From contig CM042151.1 in NCBI GenBank assembly GCA_023376005.1, positions 77,419,510-77,483,509 on the forward strand: DNA of 64,000 nucleotides, written 5' to 3'. Positions 57,872-64,000 of the stretch are shown in pieces. A program made the translations under genes and the position numbers. Under the pieces are notes generated by a model. It was not told the DNA's origin. It did no database searches and saw only the letters and a program-made list of their open reading frames with translations. The DNA comes from Doryteuthis pealeii (Eukaryota > Mollusca > Cephalopoda > Myopsida > Loliginidae). Numbering within the stretch: the first letter of the stretch is position 1; every line of letters starts with the position of its first letter.

Positions 57872-58464
57872 GCAGTGAGAAACGGAACTCACTAACAGGT
57901 CTGCTAATCTAGTTGCTAACCATTACACCACTGAGGGTGCCCACATATTAGTTATTTACTAAGCTGCTTAGATATGCACAAGGCCGAAATTATGAGCACC
58001 CAGTGGAGAATCGAACTCACTAACAATGGTCTGGCAAATTCTCAGCTTGCTAACCATACACCACGCGAAGAGTGCCCACATGATATAGTTATTTTTACTG
58101 AAAGCTTTGCTTAGATATAGCACAAGGCCAGAAGTTGTGGGGCGCCCAGTGAGAATCGAACTCACAACAATGGTCTACTAAGCTAGTTTGCTAACCATTA
58201 CACACATCGGTGCCCTACATATATAGTTATTTACTAAGCTTAGCTTAGATACGGCACAAGGCCAGAAGTGTGGCACCCAGTGAGAACGAACTCACTAACA
58301 ATGGTCTGCTAATCTAGCTTGCTACCATTACACCACCTGAGGTGCCCTACATATATAGTTATTTACTAGCTTTAGCTTAGATATATATGGAGCACCAGTG
58401 AGAATCGAACTCACTAACAAATGGTCTGCAAATCAGCTTGCTAACGTACACCACCGAGGTGCCC
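57872..58464 (-). repeat. Five tandem tRNA Gln-like units
   Basis: Units at about 57872-57942, 57996-58078, 58142-58215, 58273-58347 and 58391-58464, separated by spacers of about 45-65 bases. On the minus strand each has GGGCACC, GTGGTGTAATGGTTAGCAAG (A box), a variable middle and GAGTTCGATTCTCACTGG (B box), closing with GGTGCC. Acceptor arms can pair. The anticodon arm is irregular, so functional tRNA is unlikely. Spacers share CTTAGATACGGCACAAGGCC. The same unit is at 22585-22790. Confidence 0.75.
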
Positions 58465-59255
58465 TACTAAGGCTGTGCCAGAGTACACCTCTACTTATGA
58501 CTCGCCTATAAGCAAGTGACCTGGGAAAGATTTCTATTGTCCAATCACTGCAGTGCTGCTACTGTTGTTGTATTTATACTAGCCTGATTCTTAATCTTAG
58601 CGCATTCATACTTGGATCTTCTTGGACGTCTGACCTAAAGGAAACAATACCACAGGACTTATTGACTTACTTATTTACTTTAATGCTTTTACATCTGGCC
58701 AAGGATTGCGGCCAGATACTCAACATTATCAGCAAAAAAAACTATACTTTAAATTAGTTTTTGTTAAAGTTTTAAATTATAAACATTTCGTTTTCTTTTT
58801 TAAACCATTTATTAGGGGCAGTTTATTAAATAGCGTATTTCACAGGATTTTCCATGCCAAATGTATTTTTTCTAAGTCGAAAAGTAGTAACATAATGAGC
58901 ATTAGTAAAAGAAAATAATATTACAACAGTAATTCATTTTATTACATTTTAAACAATTAAAGGTGAAGATTTATGATGCACTCAAACAAATGCTTTATAA
59001 CGCTTTTATAACATTTCTTTTTAAACTTAAAAGTTTCTTTTAGAAATCAATGATAAAATACTTTAAATACACTATGAACAGAAAATTACTAAATTGTTGA
59101 TATTTATTTAAATATATATTTTTCATTCCAAACAAACAGCGCGTATAATTCGTTTACCTTGCGAAACCTTATTTTGAAAAGGGAAACCTTTTTTTAAACA
59201 CGTTTAATGTGAGATACCGGATCTATCAGAGGTCGTAAGTGATAATACTAACCCA
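58465..59255. other. AT-rich spacer, no gene seen
   Basis: A 70-codon frame at 58706-58918 shows no family resemblance. No other feature supported. Confidence 0.4.
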
Positions 59256-59259
59256 GATT

Positions 59260-60100
59260 GATAAACAAAAAATTAACAAAAATCAGGGAATTATTTGATT
59301 TTAATAAAATTTTCAGTGTTGACTTATTAATCAACGAATTCTTTTTTTAAAAATTACTGAATAGTTTCAATCAAACTGATTCAATGGAAATAAATCGGAA
59401 TCCTTTAAAATAAATATTACAGTTTACGACAATCATAGATGCTTTTGAGGAAATAATTTATATGCCTAATTGACAGATAAAATTCATTTAAAATATGAAA
59501 CGCCTAATTCTAAGTTTTAGTTTTTATATTTTCATATTATAAAAACGAATATCTATTTAATAACAAACTTAATTTAGTATTGTTATGCAATAATTTTTTA
59601 GAATTCTCAATGCATTAGTTAGCCCCCCCCCAAACCTTTTGAACAGAACAAATATCAATGTATAAATATTTTCACTTAGTATATAATAGACAATTATATA
59701 CTTAAACCACAGAGTAAAAAAGAAACTCTCTAAAAAATGTTCTTATTTTTCATTTAATTTTCCAATTTTCGGTACTTATTTTCTACCAGACTAGTTGCCT
59801 TCATTTTTTCTATTCACATCTTCGGTCTTTTGTCTTTTTATTTATACTGCAGTTTCGAAAGTAAATGACCCCACTGATATTTGGTGTCTCAAAAATAAGG
59901 GGGGTTAAAGTTAAGTGACCTGAAAAAAATCAGAAAGTGTTGAAATAAAATAACTGATGCAATAGAAAGGTAATTCATTGATAAATCAATAGTGTAAATT
60001 TCATTCAAATCGGACAATTCACTGATTTTTTAATAAGTTTTTTCAATCCGGTGTGTGTGTGTGTGGGGGGGGGTATTTTTGAAAATACGTACAGGGCCGT
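59260..60100. repeat. Inverted copy of the 34.55-35.4 kb segment
   Basis: Blocks match in reverse complement, for example TTTCGGTACTTATTTTCTACC with 34940-34960 and CTTTTGTCTTTTTATTTATAC with 34866-34885. It has a (GT)n(G)n stretch at 60052-60074. Noncoding. Confidence 0.65.
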
Positions 60101-60502
60101 GAATTTTGTACACCCTAATATAAAAAGATCACAATTATCTAAACCATGACCAATGACTAAAATTCTTCACCAGCAATGTCAGATAGAGTGCATGTGTTAT
60201 AATTGAAACGCTGATAGCTTAACGGGTCATCATTTGCTATTTCAGCATTCATGGTGGTCGCACACGTTTTGTTTTTTGTCCTCTTCCATTAATCGGTATG
60301 GCGCATCACGGCAACAGTTGGAAGTTTCCCATAATCGTGAGTACGCTTTCTATACTAACTTCGGATTATTCCTTTTCTCTTAACGTTATCATCTCATAAA
60401 CATTCAAATAAGATATACAAGTAATGATGGTCACTGTCCGAGAAGTAAGCATTAACTCATAAGAGATCTTGAAATTTTCAAGGAACGACTAAAAAAAAAT
60501 GC

Positions 60503-60588
60503 ATTTCAGTTATCTGGCTGGTTAAATAACTCTGATTTTGTATATCATACAAAATCATAATTATTTTAACCAGACCGATAACTGAAAT
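60503..60588. repeat. Foldback at a unit junction
   Basis: ATTTCAGTTATCTGGCTGG and its near complement ACCAGACCGATAACTGAAAT face each other around the centre GTATATCATAC. Other units have only the right arm. Confidence 0.8.
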
Positions 60589-61820
60589 CTATCAGCAGCC
60601 GTGACAGATACCAGCGCATGAGGCTAAATGTAACGGTTATAGCTTAACGGTCATCATTTCGCTATTCAGCATTTCATTAGGGTCACACGTATTTTGTCCT
60701 CTTCCATTTTCATTGGTATAGCGCATCGCAACAACAGTTGGAAGTTTCCCACAATCGTGAGTACGTTTATACTGACTTGTATTATTCTTTCTCATTTAAC
60801 GTTTATTATTCACAAACATTTAATAATATATACAAGTATGTTGGATTGTCCGAGAAGTAAAACAAGAATGCATAAGTGATCTTCTCGAATCGACTCAAAT
60901 AAATTCACCAGTGGTGAACCAACCAACAAATACAATTATAGAAATAACAAAAAAAAGAGAAAAAAAAAAAACAAGTGACATTTTTACATATCGTAAGAAA
61001 GAAAATCTGCAGAATGAGACATTTTATTTCTTCATTCTTAACTATTCAGAATCTGTCAACTACTCCAACACGTGGTGAAAAAAAAAAACAACAACAAAAA
61101 CAACAACAATCAAATAAAACAAAGATACAATGACATTTTTATTTTTCAAATTTAACCATTCTGTAAAAAGCTGCGACTCAAAAATAAAAAAAAATGCAAT
61201 GTAAAAAATCACTATTATGTTAACCAGGCCGATAACTGAAATCTGCAGAGTGACAGATAGGCGCATCACTAGAAGTAACGGTTATAGCTTAACGGGTCAT
61301 CATTCGCTATTCAGCATTCATGGCGGTCCCACGTTTTTTTGTTCTCTTCAATTATCATCAAGTATGGCGCATTCGCACCAGAGTTTTTGAAGTTTTTCCA
61401 ACAACCGTGAGTACTTTTTTAAAAATTCTACCTGTATTATTTCTTTCTCGTTAACGTTTATTATCTCACAAAACATTTAAACAAAATGTAACAAGTACTA
61501 CTGGTCACTGGCCGAGAAGTAGAGCATGAATGCATAAGTGATCTTCTATTCACTCAAATAAATTCACGTGTGATGACCAACCAACAAATAAATAATAAAT
61601 TAAAATTAAATTAAAAAGTGACGAATTTCTACATATCGTAAGAAAGAAAATCTCTTGAATGAACCATTTCTTCATTCTTAACCATTCGGAAATTGTCAAA
61701 AATCATAAACAAGCAACGGACTCCAATACGTGGCGATAAATCCACAACAAACAAACAAAAAATATAACAAAGACAAATTTCAATATGAAGAAAATCTGCC
61801 GACTGAGACATTTTTTTTCC

Positions 61821-61887
61821 ATATTTAAACCTTCTCGAAATGTCTAGTTATTGTTTATAACTTAGACATTTCGAGAAGGTTTAATAT
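61821..61887. repeat. Foldback within the tandem array
   Basis: ACCTTCTCGAAATGTCTA and its exact complement are separated by 16 bases; outer AT-rich bases extend the stem to about 25 bp with one bulge. Confidence 0.85.
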
Positions 61888-62980
61888 AAAAAAAAAAGAA
61901 AAAAAGACGACTAAAAAATTGCAATATATGAATAAATTTCACAATTATTTAACCAGACGATAACTGAAATTTGTCAGCAGCTTGGACATATTAGAGCACA
62001 TGTGTTATATGAAACGACAATAGCCTAATGGGTCAGCATCTATGGGCACACACGTTTTTTTTGTCCTCTTCCATCATCGGTATATGGTGCCGCATCAACA
62101 ATTTTGAAGTTTTCCATCATCGTAAGTACGCATTCTATTCTTAGTTCCGATTATTCTTTTCTTTTATTGTTAATTATCTCACAAAAACATTTCAATAAAA
62201 TTGACAAAGTAATGCTAGTCACTGACCGAGAAGTAAACTGAATGCATAAGTGATCTTCTCGATCGACTCAAATAAATTCACCCGTGTATGACCAACAACA
62301 AAATTAAATAAATAAATAGAATGAATAAATAAATAAATACAAACAAGCAATTCTATCATTTCGCAAAACAACCAAGTAAAATGTACAAGTAATTTTGGCA
62401 TTGTCCAAAAATAATCATCAACTCATGAGCAATTTTCTATCGACTCAAATAAATTAACCAGTGATGAGAGGGGGTGGTGTAAACAAATGACAAATTTCTA
62501 CATATCATAAGAAGAAATCGCAGAATGAGACATTTTATTTCTTCATTCTTAACATTCGGAATTGTCAGTAATAAACAAGCAAAGATTCCAACCACGTGTT
62601 GAAGAAAAAAATAAAATAAAAAAATAAAGTCACCCGTGATGACCACTATAAATTCACCGTGATGACCAACCAACAAAATAGATAAATAAATAAACACAAA
62701 CAAGCAATTCTATCATTTCGTAAAACATCCAAGTAAAATGTACAAGTAATGTTGGTCACTGTCCGAGAAATAAGCATAAACTCATGAGCGATCTTCTATC
62801 GACTCAAATAAATTCACCAGTGATAAGCAAAAAAAAAAAAAAAAAAAAATGCAAAACAACTGACAAATTTCTTCATATCGTAAGAAAGAAAATCGGCAGA
62901 ATGAGACATTTTATTTCTTCATTCTTAACAATTCAGAAATGGTCAAGTGATAAAAAAGCAACGATTTCAGCCACGTGCCG

Positions 62981-63011
<31 letters not shown>

Positions 63012-64000
63012 ACAACACAACACACAAACACACACACAATAAAAAGAAGTATAACAAAGACAAATTTCAACATATATGAAGAAAATCTGCCGACTAAGAC
63101 TTTTTGTCATATTTAACTAATCTGGAAATTTCTAGGGATAAAGAAGCTAATATTTAAAAAAAAAAAAATGCGTTATATCAAAAATCAATTATTTTAACCA
63201 GACCGATAACTGAAATCTATCAGCAGCAGTGACATAGAGCGCATGCGTTAGATGTAACGGTTATAGCTTAACCGTTTATCATTCGCTATTCAGCGTTCAT
63301 AGGGTCACATGTATTTTTTGTCCTCTTCCATTATCATCGGTATGGCGCATCACATCAACAGTTGAAAGTTTTCCCACAATCGAGAGTACGCTTTCTATAC
63401 TAACTTGTATTTATTCTTTCTCATCGAACGTTTATCATCTCACAAAACATTTAAATAATATATACAAGTAATGTTGGTCATTGTCCGAGAAGTAAACAGG
63501 AATGCATAAGTGATCTTCTCGAATCGACTCAAATAAATTCACCAGTGGTGACCAACCAACAAATACAATTTATAGAAATAAACAAAAAAAGGAAGAAAAG
63601 AAAAACAAGTGACATTTCTACATATCGTAAGAAAGAAAATCGGCAGAATGAGATATTTTATTTCTTCATTCTTAACCATTCAGAAATTGTCAAGTGATAA
63701 ACAAGCAACTACTCCAACCACGTGGCGAAAAAAAACAATAACAACAAAAACACAACAATCAAACAAAAGAAGTATAACAAAGACAAATTTCAACATATAT
63801 GAAGAAAATCTGCTGTCTGAGACATTTGTTTATTTTTCATATTTAACCATTCTGTAAAAAGCTGCGACTCAAATTAAAAAAAAATGCAATGTATAAAAAA
63901 TCTCTATTATCATAACCAGACCGATAACTGAAATCTGCAACGGTGACAGATAGAGCGCATGCGCTAGATGTAACGGTTATTGTTAACGGGTCATCATTCG

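Larger units (their letters stand above)
60183..64000 (+). repeat. Tandem array with promoter-like and splice-donor-like unit
   Basis: Unit starts near 60183, 60595, 61245, 61970, 63220 and 63930, mostly 650-730 bases apart, with a partial duplication at 62190-62940. Each unit has a GCGCATG element, AACGGTTATAGCTTAACGGG, CATTCGCTATTCAGC, a GGCGGTC-like word, CCTCTTCC (pyrimidine tract) and then ATGGCGCATC. AACAGTTGGAAGTTTCCCA follows, then TCGTGAGTACG, a good 5' splice-site sequence. Then comes AT-rich spacer with TGTCCGAGAAGTA and GACTCAAATAAATTCACC. The unit resembles a promoter plus first exon of a housekeeping gene, amplified in tandem. The short peptides after ATG do not identify the parent. 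Array is cut by the window end. Confidence 0.7.

Noticed and set aside
49195..58464. CRISPR-like array or bacterial repeat region
   Set aside because: Units are continuous, without unique spacers, and the context is animal repeat DNA.
63339..63390. RPS29 first exon as a firm call
   Set aside because: Resemblance needs several gaps, frames disagree among units, and no downstream exon is in the window.

Overview
The window looks like AT-rich, repeat-dense nuclear DNA of an animal, most likely a cephalopod mollusc of the octopus type. This is inferred from C2H2 zinc-finger genes in several local copies, many tRNA-headed SINEs, a 5S-headed SINE, a mariner copy, R4/Dong-type and other LINE remnants, and long (TA)n, (TG)n and (GA)n tracts. 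I see no operons, CRISPR arrays or other prokaryotic features. Almost no stretch looks like an ordinary intact gene.

Layout. (1) 0-7.5 kb: a MITE, a weak 5S-like remnant, and zinc-finger copy A on the minus strand. Copy A has lost about 2.5 kb and is split by an R4/Dong-clade LINE with a restriction-like endonuclease. (2) 7.5-12.2 kb: a decayed LTR retroelement with a Lys-type primer binding site, gag, zinc knuckles and protease, GC-richer than its flanks. (3) 12.4-17.4 kb: zinc-finger copy B, a near-identical segmental duplicate of A but uninterrupted; it is a multi-frameshift pseudogene. (4) 17-25 kb: flank of copy B with SINEs, a foldback element and internal repeats. (5) 25.1-26.5 kb: a broken mariner transposase. 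(6) 27-31.6 kb: another copy of the A/B flank, a full-length SINE and a 5S-rRNA-derived SINE. (7) 31.8-33.2 kb: zinc-finger copy C, the best-preserved gene: nine intact fingers, a tenth broken at its second half, and three further fingers after a 2-bp frameshift. A 137-bp exon-like block lies upstream. (8) 33-40.7 kb: flank of copy C, paralogous to 17-22.8 kb. (9) 41-49 kb: LINE and SINE remnants, microsatellites and a purine/pyrimidine minisatellite that switches strand. (10) 49.2-57.8 kb: a satellite of about 81-bp monomers that I read as decayed C2H2 finger modules. (11) After a 100-N gap: five tandem tRNA-like units at 57.9-58.5 kb. (12) 60.2-64 kb: a tandem array whose unit carries promoter-like motifs, an ATG and a 5' splice-site-like sequence.

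The copies explain one another. Comparing A with B dates a deletion and a LINE insertion. Comparing B with C gives empty sites for a foldback element and a SINE. Finger contact residues differ among copies while the scaffold is kept, as known for expanding C2H2 families. The most unusual item is the satellite, which appears to convert a zinc-finger repeat into noncoding tandem DNA. Base-level noise rises sharply from about 49.85 kb onward, so some indels there are probably assembly error.
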